A stretch of DNA of 64,000 bases from contig JAFEBA010000023.1 in NCBI GenBank assembly GCA_018266105.1, positions 681 to 64,680 of the forward strand. Direction: 5' to 3'. The stretch is from a bacterium. GTDB taxonomy: Bacteria > Vulcanimicrobiota > Xenobia > Xenobiales > JADMJV01. A model generated the notes under the pieces. That model had not been told where the DNA came from and did no database searches. It saw only the letters and a program-made list of their open reading frames with translations. How positions within the stretch are numbered: the first letter of the stretch is position 1; the number at the start of each line of letters is the position of its first letter. Below, one piece after another: positions 34,138-42,816 of this stretch. The position numbers and the translations under genes were made by a program.

Positions 34138-35316
34138 TTAGCCTCGCTTTCTGGGGGGATTGAAGAATGGGAGCTTCTTGACCTTGGCGTCAAAACGCTT
34201 GCGGTAACGATCGACCATGATGTCTACGTGCAGATTCTCGCTGCTGCCTGGCTTAACCTGAGCTAAGGCCAGGTATTTCTTCAAGGTTGGCGACCAGCTG
34301 CCGCAGGTGGCATAACCCACCTGCTGCTGTTCGTCAAAGATCGGCACAATCTCACGCCAGGGCACGAAAGGATAATGCACAGGCAACCCGATCTTCTCGT
34401 GCTCCTGAGCAAGCCGGTCGTGATCGATCTCCAGGCCCACCAGAGTCAGGGCCGAACCTTCAGCCTTTTCCCGAGCCAGAGCCTTCTTGCCCACAAAATG
34501 GGGTTTCTTCAGGTGAACCGACCAGCCAAGACCCAATTCGTAAGGGGTGGATGCCTGGGCGGGAGTGGTGGCTTTGTTGGCCGGAGTGTAGTCGACGTCC
34601 AGCATAATCAGGCCGGCTTCGATGCGGGCCACATCCAGAGCCCAGATACCAGCCGGCTGGAGAGCGTAGCGTCTCCCCTTCTCCACAATTCGATCCCAGA
34701 TCTCCAAGGCGCGTTGCTTGGGAACCCAGACCTCGTAGCCCAGGTCTCCGCTGTAGCCGGTGCGCGAGACCTGCAGGTCGTCCTCCAGGTGGATGATGCC
34801 GTAGAAGGGCAATTCGCGGATGGCATCCCCGAATACCTCGGCCAGCACCTCGCGAGAGCAGGGTCCCTGCAGAGCCAGGGTGCCGATCTCTTCGCTGACG
34901 TCCTCAATCACCACCTCGAAGCCGGCTGCGTTTTCTTCTAACCAGTGGTAGTTGGGGTCGGCAGCCGTCAGACGAAAAGTGCCCTCGTCCAGACGGCAGA
35001 TGGTTCCATCATCCACAACTTTGCCGCGGCTATCACACCAGGGGGTGTAGGCCATTCCACCGGGCTGCATTTGGGAGATGTCCCGCGTCACCAGCCGATC
35101 CAGGAAAGCGTGGGCGTCCGGCCCGGTAATCTGATACTTGTAGAGCGCGCTGACATCCAGCAGGGCGCAGGCATTGCGCATCGCCAGATACTCGCGATCG
35201 TGAGTCATCTCGTAGGCACTGGCCACTGAGTAGCCGCCCCAGCGACGCCACTGATTGGCCTGCATGATCGCCTCGGTGCGAGGATGAAAGGGTGTGGTTT
35301 TAAGGCGCAGCATCAT
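34138..35316 (-). CDS. GcvT-family folate-dependent aminomethyltransferase-like protein
   Basis: The 392 residues cover the GcvT fold. DVSALYKYQITGPDAHAFLD, SRTGYSGDLGYEVW and PAGIWALDVARIEAGLIML are the tetrahydrofolate-binding landmarks, and the C-terminal barrel includes FVGKKAL. The family includes glycine-cleavage T protein, DMSP demethylase and the folate domains of sarcosine and dimethylglycine dehydrogenases; all move a one-carbon unit from a methyl-bearing substrate to tetrahydrofolate. No gcvH or gcvP is nearby, so a glycine-cleavage role is unlikely. Neighbouring FAD oxidoreductases and formaldehyde dehydrogenase favour a demethylase. ATG 35316 overlaps the glyoxalase II stop (ATGA). 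Confidence 0.8.
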   Translation of the reverse strand: MMLRLKTTPFHPRTEAIMQANQWRRWGGYSVASAYEMTHDREYLAMRNACALLDVSALYKYQITGPDAHAFLDRLVTRDISQMQPGGMAYTPWCDSRGKVVDDGTICRLDEGTFRLTAADPNYHWLEENAAGFEVVIEDVSEEIGTLALQGPCSREVLAEVFGDAIRELPFYGIIHLEDDLQVSRTGYSGDLGYEVWVPKQRALEIWDRIVEKGRRYALQPAGIWALDVARIEAGLIMLDVDYTPANKATTPAQASTPYELGLGWSVHLKKPHFVGKKALAREKAEGSALTLVGLEIDHDRLAQEHEKIGLPVHYPFVPWREIVPIFDEQQQVGYATCGSWSPTLKKYLALAQVKPGSSENLHVDIMVDRYRKRFDAKVKKLPFFNPPRKRG

Positions 35317-36056
35317 TTGAAGTTGTTCTTGTGGGTGCGCAGAGCACCAAAGACTTCGGCCGGCTCAGTTTTGCCGGTGAAGGCCTGCAGTTTGGGATCG
35401 TGGCAGCGCATGAAGTGATTGGTGCGCTTTTCCAGGCCCAACTGCAACGGAACCGTGGGGGGCGCGGTCTCCAAAGCCACCCGCTGCTGAATATCGGGGT
35501 TCTCCGGGTCCACATGTTGGGCCCATTTGACATTGTTGAGCGTATACTCGTGCCCGATGTAGAGAAGCGTATCGTCAGGATACTTCAGCAACTTGGAAAC
35601 CGACTGATACATCTGCTCCATCGTGCCCTCGAAAACCGCCCCGCAGCTGTAGCCGAAGACCAGGTCGCCGGCGAAGATGTGACCGGGAAAGGCAATCGCA
35701 ATGTGCCCCAGAGTGTGTCCGGGCACTTCCAAGATTTCGGCCTTTTCCCCGGCAAACTCCAGCGTGTCGCCCTGCTTGAGAAACTGGGTGAGCTGGGGAA
35801 TCTTGCCCTTGTCACCGGACGAGCCAATCACGGGCAGGGCCCCGAACTCTTTGAGAATTCCGGCGTTTCCATCGATGTGGTCGGCGTGGTGGTGCGTATT
35901 CCAAATCGCCACGGGCCGGAGCTGGAGCTCCTTAACCGCCTTGATCACGCCCTCAGCTTCGCCCGGGTCGACAATGGCGCAGGTCTGGTCTTGGGTATCT
36001 TCAACCAGAAAGCAGTAGTTGTCTTGCAGGATAGGAATCGTGTGAACTTTGAGCAT
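35313..36056 (-). CDS. gloB: Hydroxyacylglutathione hydrolase (glyoxalase II)-like
   Basis: The metallo-beta-lactamase signature THHHADHIDG (residues 54-63), GHTLGHIA (about 119-126), GDLVFGYSCG and the C-terminal FMRCHDP follow the glyoxalase II pattern, with the CGAVFEGT loop typical of the enzyme. It hydrolyses S-acyl-glutathione thioesters such as S-lactoylglutathione. Between formaldehyde dehydrogenase and the GcvT-like gene it may instead act on S-formylglutathione, because no dedicated S-formylglutathione hydrolase is visible in the operon. It overlaps the upstream stop by one base (TGATG). At 247 residues the length is normal. Confidence 0.88.
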   Translation of the reverse strand: MLKVHTIPILQDNYCFLVEDTQDQTCAIVDPGEAEGVIKAVKELQLRPVAIWNTHHHADHIDGNAGILKEFGALPVIGSSGDKGKIPQLTQFLKQGDTLEFAGEKAEILEVPGHTLGHIAIAFPGHIFAGDLVFGYSCGAVFEGTMEQMYQSVSKLLKYPDDTLLYIGHEYTLNNVKWAQHVDPENPDIQQRVALETAPPTVPLQLGLEKRTNHFMRCHDPKLQAFTGKTEPAEVFGALRTHKNNFK

Positions 36057-37165
36057 CAGTAAATCACCACCGAACGAATAGACTCACCCGTATGCATCAG
36101 GTGGAAGGCGTCGTTGATCTTATCCAGACCCATTGTATGAGTAATCATCGGATCGATCTGAATTTTTCCGTCCATGTACCAGTCCACAATCTTGGGCACA
36201 TCGCGGCGGCCGCGAGCTCCACCAAAGGCGGTGCCCTTCCAGACGCGACCGGTGACCAGCTGGAAGGGGCGGGTGGCGATTTCCTCGCCAGCGCCCGCCA
36301 CACCGATAATCACGCTCACACCCCAGCCGCGGTGGGTACACTCCAGAGCCTGACGCATCAGCTTGACGTTGCCCACGCATTCGAATGAGAAGTCGGGCCC
36401 GCCATCGGTCAGATTCTGCAGGTAGGCCACCAGATCGCTGCCCGCCTCACTGGGATTGACGAAGTCGGTCATACCAAACTTCTCAGCCATTTCTTTCTTG
36501 CTCGGATTCAGGTCGACGCCGATGATACGGCCGGCACCAGCCAGTCGGGCGCCCTGCACCACGTTCAAACCAATGCCGCCCAGCCCGAAGACGGCCACTG
36601 TGTCGCCAGGTTTCACCTGGGCGGTGTTGATCACGGCTCCGATGCCGGTGGTCACACCGCAACCGATATAGCAGACTTTATCAAAGGGAGCGTCCGAGCG
36701 AATCTTGGCCAGGGCGATCTCGGGCACCACGATATGGTTAGAAAACGTGGAGCAACCCATGTAGTGGAAAACCGGCTCACCGCTGACACTCATTCGGCTC
36801 CTGCCGTCCGGCATCAAGCCCTGCCCTTGAGTGGAGCGGATGGCCGTGCACAGATTGGACTTGCCGCTGAGACAGGTCTTGCATTCCCGACACTCCGGTA
36901 TGTAGAGCGGGATGACGTGGTCTCCCACCTTGAGACTCTTGACGTCCTTGCCAACTTCAACCACCACGCCAGCACCCTCGTGACCCAGCACGCTGGGGAA
37001 CAAACCTTCGGGATCCTTGCCCGAGAGCGTAAATGCGTCGGTATGACAAACCCCGGTCGCCTTGATCTCAACCACCACTTCATTGGCGCGCGGAGCGTCC
37101 AGGTCCAGTTCAACAATTTCAAGGGGAGCGCCGGCTTTCACGGCAAGTGCTGCGCGAGTTTTCAT
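36056..37165 (-). CDS. frmA: S-(hydroxymethyl)glutathione dehydrogenase / class III alcohol dehydrogenase
   Basis: The 369-residue zinc dehydrogenase has the catalytic Cys40 in [13 protein letters not shown], the GHEGAG motif (His62, Glu63) and four structural cysteines at about 92, 95, 98 and 106. The Rossmann motif is [13 protein letters not shown]. Sequence blocks such as [17 protein letters not shown] are those of class III enzymes that oxidise the glutathione adduct of formaldehyde to S-formylglutathione with NAD. It leads a minus-strand operon that contains glyoxalase II, a GcvT-like protein and two FAD oxidoreductases. The operon looks built for clearing formaldehyde released by demethylation. 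Confidence 0.93.
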   Translation of the reverse strand: MKTRAALAVKAGAPLEIVELDLDAPRANEVVVEIKATGVCHTDAFTLSGKDPEGLFPSVLGHEGAGVVVEVGKDVKSLKVGDHVIPLYIPECRECKTCLSGKSNLCTAIRSTQGQGLMPDGRSRMSVSGEPVFHYMGCSTFSNHIVVPEIALAKIRSDAPFDKVCYIGCGVTTGIGAVINTAQVKPGDTVAVFGLGGIGLNVVQGARLAGAGRIIGVDLNPSKKEMAEKFGMTDFVNPSEAGSDLVAYLQNLTDGGPDFSFECVGNVKLMRQALECTHRGWGVSVIIGVAGAGEEIATRPFQLVTGRVWKGTAFGGARGRRDVPKIVDWYMDGKIQIDPMITHTMGLDKINDAFHLMHTGESIRSVVIY

Positions 37166-37217
37166 GGGGGCGCCATTCTCAGGGGATTGAGACGATTCCT
37201 GGGCGAAAATCGCCCCG

Positions 37218-37589
37218 ATGTTCTGGGCGTTGTTGCTATTGGGGTTGAAGTTTCCCTACACTTGGGAAGAGCAGGGCGTGCGCTGCACTTTGATCAATCC
37301 GGAATACACGCGCGACAAGCGCTATGTAATCGCCCATCTGACCTTGCGACCCAGCCGGAGGGTTTCCGCCTTCCGCTGGCAGGGTCTGGTCAGTGTAATC
37401 AATGCCCAGGGCCAGCCCGTGCCCCAGGCCGGCGACTGCAAGTTCGACCAGTCCATCACCACCGGAATGCCCGCCCTGGAAAAGGACAGAACCATCCCGC
37501 TGCTGATGTACTGGTTGGCCCAGCCGAGTGATTTTCCAGTGCAAATCTACGTGGGTGACCAACCCCTGGGAGAACCTCTTGGCCGCTGA
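37218..37589 (+). CDS. Small secreted or anchored protein, unknown
   Basis: ATG 37218 opens a 123-residue protein with a hydrophobic start ([12 protein letters not shown]) that may be a signal peptide or anchor, followed by a beta-rich domain with two cysteines. I do not recognise it. A six-base-pair hairpin (GGGCGA-AAA-TCGCCC, 37201-37215) sits directly before the start codon and could hide the ribosome site. The stop TGA and the next TAA are part of a GATAACCA word. The open frame of the FHA-SARP gene overlaps its end. Confidence 0.5.
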   Translation: MFWALLLLGLKFPYTWEEQGVRCTLINPEYTRDKRYVIAHLTLRPSRRVSAFRWQGLVSVINAQGQPVPQAGDCKFDQSITTGMPALEKDRTIPLLMYWLAQPSDFPVQIYVGDQPLGEPLGR

Positions 37590-37626
37590 TAACCATTTAG
37601 AAGAAGACCCGACAGCCTCGGTCGAC

Positions 37627-38880
37627 GTGGCCGAAGAAGGCGTCTTTCTCAAATCAAATCTTGAGATAACGCTGCGCAACGGCGAAGAAGTTCGTCACTT
37701 CCCCGTTTATCGCACGATCATCAATGTGAATCCTCTTCGCTTCAGCGTTCTGAACGGGCAGGTCCACTTTCAGAGTTCGCAGCCGGTTGAACACCGCAGA
37801 GAAATGGTTATCAGCGGGGTTCTGAATGTGGGCGAGACGTTGAGCTGGGATGGCGGTCAGGTCAGCCTGCACGATCGCTCGGGTCAGGTCAAAGCCAGCT
37901 TGGAATGTTTCACCGACCCGTTCTATCTGCGCATCTGGGCTCTGACGGGTGAGGAATTACGCATCGGGCGCCCGGGCAAGCGCAAGAACGAAGTGGAACT
38001 GAGTCACCCGACCGTTTCGCGCGAACACGCAATTTTGCGCTGGGAGGGCGGGACCCCGCGTCTGCTGTGTCAGGGACCAAGCTGGGTTGAAGGCAATCCG
38101 GTCGGCCCGGAGGGAGTGGTGTTGAAGGACGGCGCGCTGCTGCAACTGAGCGATCTGCTTTTCCAATTTCGCATGCTCAGCGAGCCCCAACCGGCGGGTC
38201 GGCTGCAAGTCACTTCCCTGGGTAGCTTCCAGGTCCGAGTGGACGGCGAATTGATCACCGAAAAGGCCTGGCGTACTCAGTCGGTGCGCTGGATGATGGC
38301 CAGGCTGGCCCTGGCCTGGGGACGGCCGGTCTCCGTCGAGATGCTGCTGGAAGAATTCTGGCCGGAGATGCTCGAGGACAAAAGCCGAAACAACCTCAAC
38401 TACTCTATTTCGACCCTCCGTCAGGTGCTGCGCGCTCCCGATTCTGTGCTACGGGCCACCGGCTCGGTGCAACTGGCACCTGGTTTCCTGGGCTCCCACG
38501 ACGTGGTGGAACTGCAACGGGCTCTGAAAGCCGAGGATTGGGCCCGGGCGGTGGAACTCTATGGAGTCTACCTGCCGGGATGTTACGCGAACTGGGCTCT
38601 TGAACTACGCAGCCAGCTGGAACAGCAAACCCTTGAGGGGGGACTGAGGTTGCTGGAGCAACGCTCCGACGTGGCCCTGGCCAGCAAGCTGCTGGCCATC
38701 GATCCCACCAGCCAGCCAGCCTGCCTGGCCCTGCTGCGAGCCCATCTGGAGCGCAACAATCCAGCCGAAGCGGTCCGTGCCTTTGAACGCTTTCGCGACC
38801 ACTATGTGGCCGAGGTTGGACTCCCTCCGGTCGGCGAACTGGTGACCGTTTATGAACAGGCGCGAAACGCCCTAGAGTAA
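37627..38880 (+). CDS. FHA-SARP/BTAD transcriptional regulator
   Basis: From N to C the protein has an uncharacterised beta-rich part, and then an FHA domain with ELRIGRPGKRKNEVELSHPT and VSREHAILRWEGG. A winged-helix DNA-binding domain follows (GSFQVRVDGELITEKAW, then EMLLEEFWPEM, RNNLNYSISTLRQVL), and last a BTAD-type TPR region. This is the SARP architecture with an FHA input added, so threonine phosphorylation is a likely trigger. The start is unsure: the frame is open from 37528, and the GTG at 37627 is only a best guess just after the upstream stop. A word copy lies at 37805. Target genes are unknown. Confidence 0.75.
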   Translation: MAEEGVFLKSNLEITLRNGEEVRHFPVYRTIINVNPLRFSVLNGQVHFQSSQPVEHRREMVISGVLNVGETLSWDGGQVSLHDRSGQVKASLECFTDPFYLRIWALTGEELRIGRPGKRKNEVELSHPTVSREHAILRWEGGTPRLLCQGPSWVEGNPVGPEGVVLKDGALLQLSDLLFQFRMLSEPQPAGRLQVTSLGSFQVRVDGELITEKAWRTQSVRWMMARLALAWGRPVSVEMLLEEFWPEMLEDKSRNNLNYSISTLRQVLRAPDSVLRATGSVQLAPGFLGSHDVVELQRALKAEDWARAVELYGVYLPGCYANWALELRSQLEQQTLEGGLRLLEQRSDVALASKLLAIDPTSQPACLALLRAHLERNNPAEAVRAFERFRDHYVAEVGLPPVGELVTVYEQARNALE

Positions 38881-39702
38881 CTTTTGAGCCTGCTCCAGGC
38901 TCAAGTCCAGGGTGGGGATCCAGTGCAGCTGTCGGCAAAGCCGCAGCAGCAGGGCTTCAGTCTGGGCATCCCCCTGCCCACTGCGGCACTGCTGGATTGC
39001 CTGGGCAATGGGAATCATTTCCGGTGCTTTGTTGGTGTGGCGGGCGTAGAAATGATAGTAGATATCGGATTGACCCGAAGACGCACCGCAAGGCTCACCC
39101 AGCTTCTGAAGCGGAGTATCATACTGATCTTGAGGTGAACCCCCGCGAGCGAAGCGGACATCCTCAACGTCCAGCTGCATCAGTTCTCCGTTTTCCTTGC
39201 GGTCCGCCTGATGCTCGCTCTTCAGCGCCGTGCTTTTCAGAACCGCAATGGGACGCGGGCTCTGAATCAGGCGCACCAGCGGACCCTGTTCCGCGTCCAC
39301 TGTGTAGGCCACTACCTTAGCCCGGTCGTAATCCGAAACCATCAATTGGTTATTAAAGGCTTCGCCCTGAGGTTGACGAGCGGCGGTATGGCGAGTCTGC
39401 CCATCCAGCATCCTGGAATGAGCGTCCAGCTTGATTTCCTGGAACTGAGTCCAGGCCGCCCCGTCGATGGCGGCAGCCGGTCCCTTGGGCACAAAGTTGG
39501 CGGGGATGGCGGCCGACAGGCCGTTCTGCCGGGGGTCTTGAGGCTCCCCCAAACCCAAGGTCGAGTAGCGAGCGCTTAACTTCGGATGGTCGTAAACCCA
39601 GCGGTCGAGTTCAGGGATGTAGCCCATCCAATCAGAGCAACGCCGATACAGGGTCATGGCTCGTCCCGCATCTCCCACCCGGCCCGTTCTCCATGGCCTC
39701 AA
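38872..39702 (-). CDS. Unrecognised protein, 276 residues, NAT operon
   Basis: I do not recognise this soluble protein. It lacks a signal peptide and membrane segments. It has regularly spaced Trp and Tyr in its first 40 residues and a phrase IYYHFYARHTNKAPEMIPIA in the C-terminal part. The TTG at 39702 overlaps the stop of the Nudix-like gene as TTGA, a coupling style also seen for endonuclease III, and is preferred over ATG 39657. It is the last gene of a four-gene minus-strand operon and ends overlapping the FHA-SARP gene by nine bases. Confidence 0.5.
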   Translation of the reverse strand: MRPWRTGRVGDAGRAMTLYRRCSDWMGYIPELDRWVYDHPKLSARYSTLGLGEPQDPRQNGLSAAIPANFVPKGPAAAIDGAAWTQFQEIKLDAHSRMLDGQTRHTAARQPQGEAFNNQLMVSDYDRAKVVAYTVDAEQGPLVRLIQSPRPIAVLKSTALKSEHQADRKENGELMQLDVEDVRFARGGSPQDQYDTPLQKLGEPCGASSGQSDIYYHFYARHTNKAPEMIPIAQAIQQCRSGQGDAQTEALLLRLCRQLHWIPTLDLSLEQAQKLL

Positions 39703-40190
39703 AGCCGTCCTGAAACTTGAGGAAAAGCGGCCCCGATCAAGCCCTCAACCTCCATACCTCCCCCGTCTCCCTTGGGCGTGCCCCCCAGCCTGATCAGGCT
39801 GAAGAAGTTGGCATCGCACTCGCTGGATTCGTAGGGTTGAGTCGGGGTCATCCAGCTGCCCAGAGGCTGGAAGCTGTTGGCCACCACTTCGCCGCCCACT
39901 TCCTCGGTCAATTCGGCCAGGGCAATCTTGGAAGCGCTGGCTCCCTGCTTGTCCATCCGCCCGGCCACGCAGCCCCATTTTAAATAGTTATCCTGGCGAA
40001 GAACCCTTGCTATCCGGGCATCCCCCGTCTTGATAACCATATATGGGTGGCCCTGAGCATCGAGCACGACGGCCGCTACAGCCGCGCAGTCGTGACCTGG
40101 ACCGTTGAGGATCCCGATCTGCTGACCTTCGTAGTCGAAGACTCGGTAGTTTAGGAACTTGGCAAAAAGGGCCGGAGGCTGAGGAGGCAT
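39699..40190 (-). CDS. Nudix-fold protein with degenerate Nudix box
   Basis: The 163-residue protein has the beta strands of a Nudix hydrolase (AAVAAVVLDAQGHPYMVIK) and a helix with ALAELTEEVGGEV, which keeps E-x-x-E-E-x-G of the Nudix box. The Arg before the first Glu is Ala, and the upstream Glu is also missing. Metal binding may be partial and hydrolase activity is uncertain. ADP-ribose pyrophosphatases are the nearest look-alikes. Its ATG overlaps the stop of the N-acetyltransferase by one base (TAATG). Confidence 0.6.
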   Translation of the reverse strand: MPPQPPALFAKFLNYRVFDYEGQQIGILNGPGHDCAAVAAVVLDAQGHPYMVIKTGDARIARVLRQDNYLKWGCVAGRMDKQGASASKIALAELTEEVGGEVVANSFQPLGSWMTPTQPYESSECDANFFSLIRLGGTPKGDGGGMEVEGLIGAAFPQVSGRL

Positions 40191-40933
40191 TATTGGTTAT
40201 CTCGCATTCTGAGTTGAAATGTCTCACTGAGGACCTGAGGGATTTCTTCGGGTTGAAGCTGACGTGTGACGGTCTGACCGTCTTTTCTGAGCTTGAGCAG
40301 ACCGTCGAACAAGCTGCTGTAACCGGTGGGATGATGGAGGCTGACGAGCATTGACTTGCGGAAGAGTGAGCCGGGAAAGGTGGACGTATACCAGTTGCCC
40401 ATTTCGTCGTCCACGGGATAGGTTCGTCGGTTCTCAGTGGCATAAAGGTCCAGCCAGTCTCCCTGATCATGCCTGCACTGCAGCACCCAGAGTTCATCTT
40501 GCCAGACCAGCCGGTGAAACACGCCGGGATAGAACTCGTGCTCCTGATTGGGGATCCAGGGCAGAGGCTGACTTACCCCTTCGCCCCCAAAGCCAACGTC
40601 CACCAGATGTTCCTGTCCCTGCCAGACTACACGTAAGAGCTTGTGGGTGTGCGGCCTGACCTCGTGAACCCCGCGCCGCACCCGCGCCTGCAAGGGAACC
40701 ACCTGGTAGTTGAGGCTGCGCAAAATAGACTCGAACAAGGTGTTGTGTTCAAAGCAGTAGCCGCCCCTTTTCTCCAGCAGCAGCTTGCGTTCCAGTGACT
40801 CCAGATCTAGGGGAACCGGGCGTCCGGCCAGCACACTCAGATTCTCGAAAGGGATGCTACGCAAATGAGCCCGCATCAATTCGGGAAGGTCTGGCGCCCG
40901 GCTGAGCCCCAGTCGCTCCAGATACTCCTTCAT
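40190..40933 (-). CDS. nat: Arylamine N-acetyltransferase
   Basis: The 247 residues match the NAT family. The active-site Cys60 is in KRGGYCFEHN, His97 in RPHTHKLL and Asp112 in LVDVGFGG, with spacing close to the usual 69-107-122 triad. IPFENLSVLAGR is the conserved N-terminal helix end. NATs move acetyl from acetyl-CoA to arylamines, hydrazines or arylhydroxylamines in the cytosol; their native substrates are often unknown. The gene overlaps DUF2721 upstream (ATGA) and a Nudix-like gene downstream. The stop codon abuts a GATAACCA word. Confidence 0.93.
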   Translation of the reverse strand: MKEYLERLGLSRAPDLPELMRAHLRSIPFENLSVLAGRPVPLDLESLERKLLLEKRGGYCFEHNTLFESILRSLNYQVVPLQARVRRGVHEVRPHTHKLLRVVWQGQEHLVDVGFGGEGVSQPLPWIPNQEHEFYPGVFHRLVWQDELWVLQCRHDQGDWLDLYATENRRTYPVDDEMGNWYTSTFPGSLFRKSMLVSLHHPTGYSSLFDGLLKLRKDGQTVTRQLQPEEIPQVLSETFQLRMRDNQ

Positions 40934-41415
40934 TGGGCCGGCAGCTCCTCGCCCATATGCACTTCCATCTCCAAGAACTTGAAGGCCAACCAGGTCTCGC
41001 GCACCAGCAGGCCGGTGCCGCTCACCAATCCGGCCACTCCCAGGCAGCCGAGGGTCACGGCCAGCACGGTGAGGAAGCGCGAAACGCTGGTATAACCATA
41101 CATTTCCGTGCCGGCTCCGATCAGCGAGGTAAGGGCTGTGGCGGAAAAGGCCCCGACCGAGGTATAGAAAGCGGTCAGGGCTCGCACCAGCAACAAGGCC
41201 CGCAGGCGGATCAGTGGCAGCTGGCGGGTGAAGATGTCCTTCTCGCTGGGAGTGAGACTGTCAGCGACCTTCAGTTTGTCATAGAGGGCTCTGGAACGGT
41301 CCACGGCGCGAGCGAAGCGATTGCTCGTGCCCAGGGAGAGCACCGAGGAAGAGTTCGTGAGCACCGCCGGAGCCACAATCAGGGTCAGGATTTGAAACGG
41401 ACTGACAAATTCCAT
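40930..41415 (-). CDS. DUF2721 membrane protein
   Basis: The protein is 161 residues from ATG 41415, supported by AAAGG eight bases upstream; the open frame reaches further to an ATG that is part of a GATAACCA word. FQILTLIVAPAVLTNSSSVL and LGTSNRFARAVDR are the hallmark of the DUF2721 family. Three to four membrane helices are predicted (about 5-25, 78-100 and 112-140). The function of the family is unknown. It is the first gene of the operon that continues with the N-acetyltransferase. Confidence 0.88.
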   Translation of the reverse strand: MEFVSPFQILTLIVAPAVLTNSSSVLSLGTSNRFARAVDRSRALYDKLKVADSLTPSEKDIFTRQLPLIRLRALLLVRALTAFYTSVGAFSATALTSLIGAGTEMYGYTSVSRFLTVLAVTLGCLGVAGLVSGTGLLVRETWLAFKFLEMEVHMGEELPAQ

Positions 41416-41486
41416 AGGCGGACCTTTGCCCTTGATAACCATTTACCCCGCTGGCGAAGCCAGGTCAGAAAGAGACCTCTGGGAGC

Positions 41487-42281
41487 CTACTGAAAGACGG
41501 GCTGGCGCTTTTCCTTGAAGGCTTCGTACGCGATGCGAAAGTCTGGATGCAGCATGCAGGCGGCCTGAATCTCAACTTCATTGGCCATGGCCGAGCGCAC
41601 ATCCATGTGAGCTTCGCGGAGCAAAAGTTTCTTGGTAATCTCCAGTCCAAAGGCGGGGCCTTGAGCCAGCCGTGTAGCCAGTTCAAGCGAAGCCTTAAGG
41701 ACCTCTTCCTGGTCTACCAGACGATGGTAGAGTCCGATCCGATGAGCCTCTTCGGGGGGGACAAAATCCCCTAGCATGAGGATCTCGGTGGCCCGACCCA
41801 TGCCTACGATGCGTGGGAGCAACCAGGAGGCGCCCATGTCGGCTCCAGAGAGACCCACCTTGGTGAAGAGATAAGCAATTTTTGCCTTGGGCCCGGCCAC
41901 CCGGAAATCGCAGGCGGTGGCGATGACGGCGCCGGCTCCGGCTACGGTGCCGTTGAGTGCCCCCACGATGGGCTTGCGACACTCGAGCATGGCCAGAATC
42001 AGGTCGCCGGTGGATCGAGTAAACTCCAGAAGACCCTGGAAATTGTGAGCAAAGAGGGCTCCGATAATGTCTTCCACATCACCACCGGAGCAGAAGGCCC
42101 GTCCAGCTCCGGTAATGACAATGGAGCGCACCCCTGCTTCCCGGTCCAACTGTAGGAAAACTTCCTTCAGCTCCCGGTAAACGTCGAAAGTAAGGGCATT
42201 CAGACGGTCCGGGCGGTCCAGGGTGATCAAACCGACACCCGATTCCTTGAGTTCGAATTGAAAATGCTCTGGCTTGATCAT
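41487..42281 (-). CDS. Enoyl-CoA hydratase/isomerase
   Basis: The crotonase fold is clear. ALTFDVYRELKEVFLQLD comes first, the oxyanion-hole segment AGRAFCSGGDVEDIIGA next, and then KPIVGALNGTVAGAGAVIA. In place of one catalytic Glu of classical hydratases there is TKVGLSGADMGASWLLPR, with Asp near that position, a variation common in phenylacetate and benzoyl-CoA-type crotonases. It follows the RidA-family gene by four bases. ATG 42281 gives 264 residues. In view of the genes at 51-54 kb, a role in CoA-bound aromatic or amino-acid breakdown is possible. Confidence 0.9.
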   Translation of the reverse strand: MIKPEHFQFELKESGVGLITLDRPDRLNALTFDVYRELKEVFLQLDREAGVRSIVITGAGRAFCSGGDVEDIIGALFAHNFQGLLEFTRSTGDLILAMLECRKPIVGALNGTVAGAGAVIATACDFRVAGPKAKIAYLFTKVGLSGADMGASWLLPRIVGMGRATEILMLGDFVPPEEAHRIGLYHRLVDQEEVLKASLELATRLAQGPAFGLEITKKLLLREAHMDVRSAMANEVEIQAACMLHPDFRIAYEAFKEKRQPVFQ

Positions 42282-42285
42282 CGGC

Positions 42286-42681
42286 TTAGAGAACGGCGGT
42301 GATTTCAATTTCGACGCGGGCCTGAGCCTCCAGCAGGCTCTTCACTTCCACCAGGGCCATGGCCGGAAAGTGCTTTCCCATCAGCTCGCGGTAGCACTGG
42401 CCCACCTCCCGCTGACAGGCCGAATACTCTTGCTTGTCCACCACGTAGAGAGTCATTCGACCCACGTGCTCGGGCCCTCCGCCAACCTCTCTGACCACCT
42501 GCAGTGCATTCTCCAGAGCCTTGCGGAACTGCTCCACAAAGCCGGGACCGACAAACTTGCAGTCCCCGTCCCAGCCAATTTGTCCGGCCACAAAAAGAAT
42601 GCGCCCTCCAGAGGGTGCCAGCATGCCGTTACTGTAGCCTTTGGGTTTTCCGAGAACCTTAGGATTGATGGTGGTGAACAT
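42286..42681 (-). CDS. RidA (YjgF/UK114) family protein lacking the key Arg
   Basis: The 131-residue protein has RidA-family marks: GRILFVAGQIGWDGD and FPAMALVEVKSLLEAQARVE. True RidA enzymes have an Arg in a PARxxVxV motif that holds the carboxylate of 2-aminoacrylate; here it is Met (PAMALVEV), which places the protein in one of the other Rid subgroups. Such proteins often hydrolyse imines or enamines within aromatic-amine catabolic clusters. It heads a two-gene unit with an enoyl-CoA hydratase. Upstream, at 42766, is one GATAACCA word. Confidence 0.85.
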   Translation of the reverse strand: MFTTINPKVLGKPKGYSNGMLAPSGGRILFVAGQIGWDGDCKFVGPGFVEQFRKALENALQVVREVGGGPEHVGRMTLYVVDKQEYSACQREVGQCYRELMGKHFPAMALVEVKSLLEAQARVEIEITAVL

Positions 42682-42816
42682 AGCCGCCGGCTTCCCCGGT
42701 ACTCAAGCGGACCCTTCCCTGTCAGGAGCTCAGAACGCGAATATTACTATGTTCGACAGATGTTCGATAACCAATTTTCTGGAGATTGTAAGCGAGGGGA
42801 ACATGCGCTATCCTTC

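Noticed and set aside
41400..41442. Upstream ATG start for the DUF2721 protein
   Set aside because: That ATG is part of a GATAACCA word and the added residues lack family likeness; ATG 41415 has a ribosome site.
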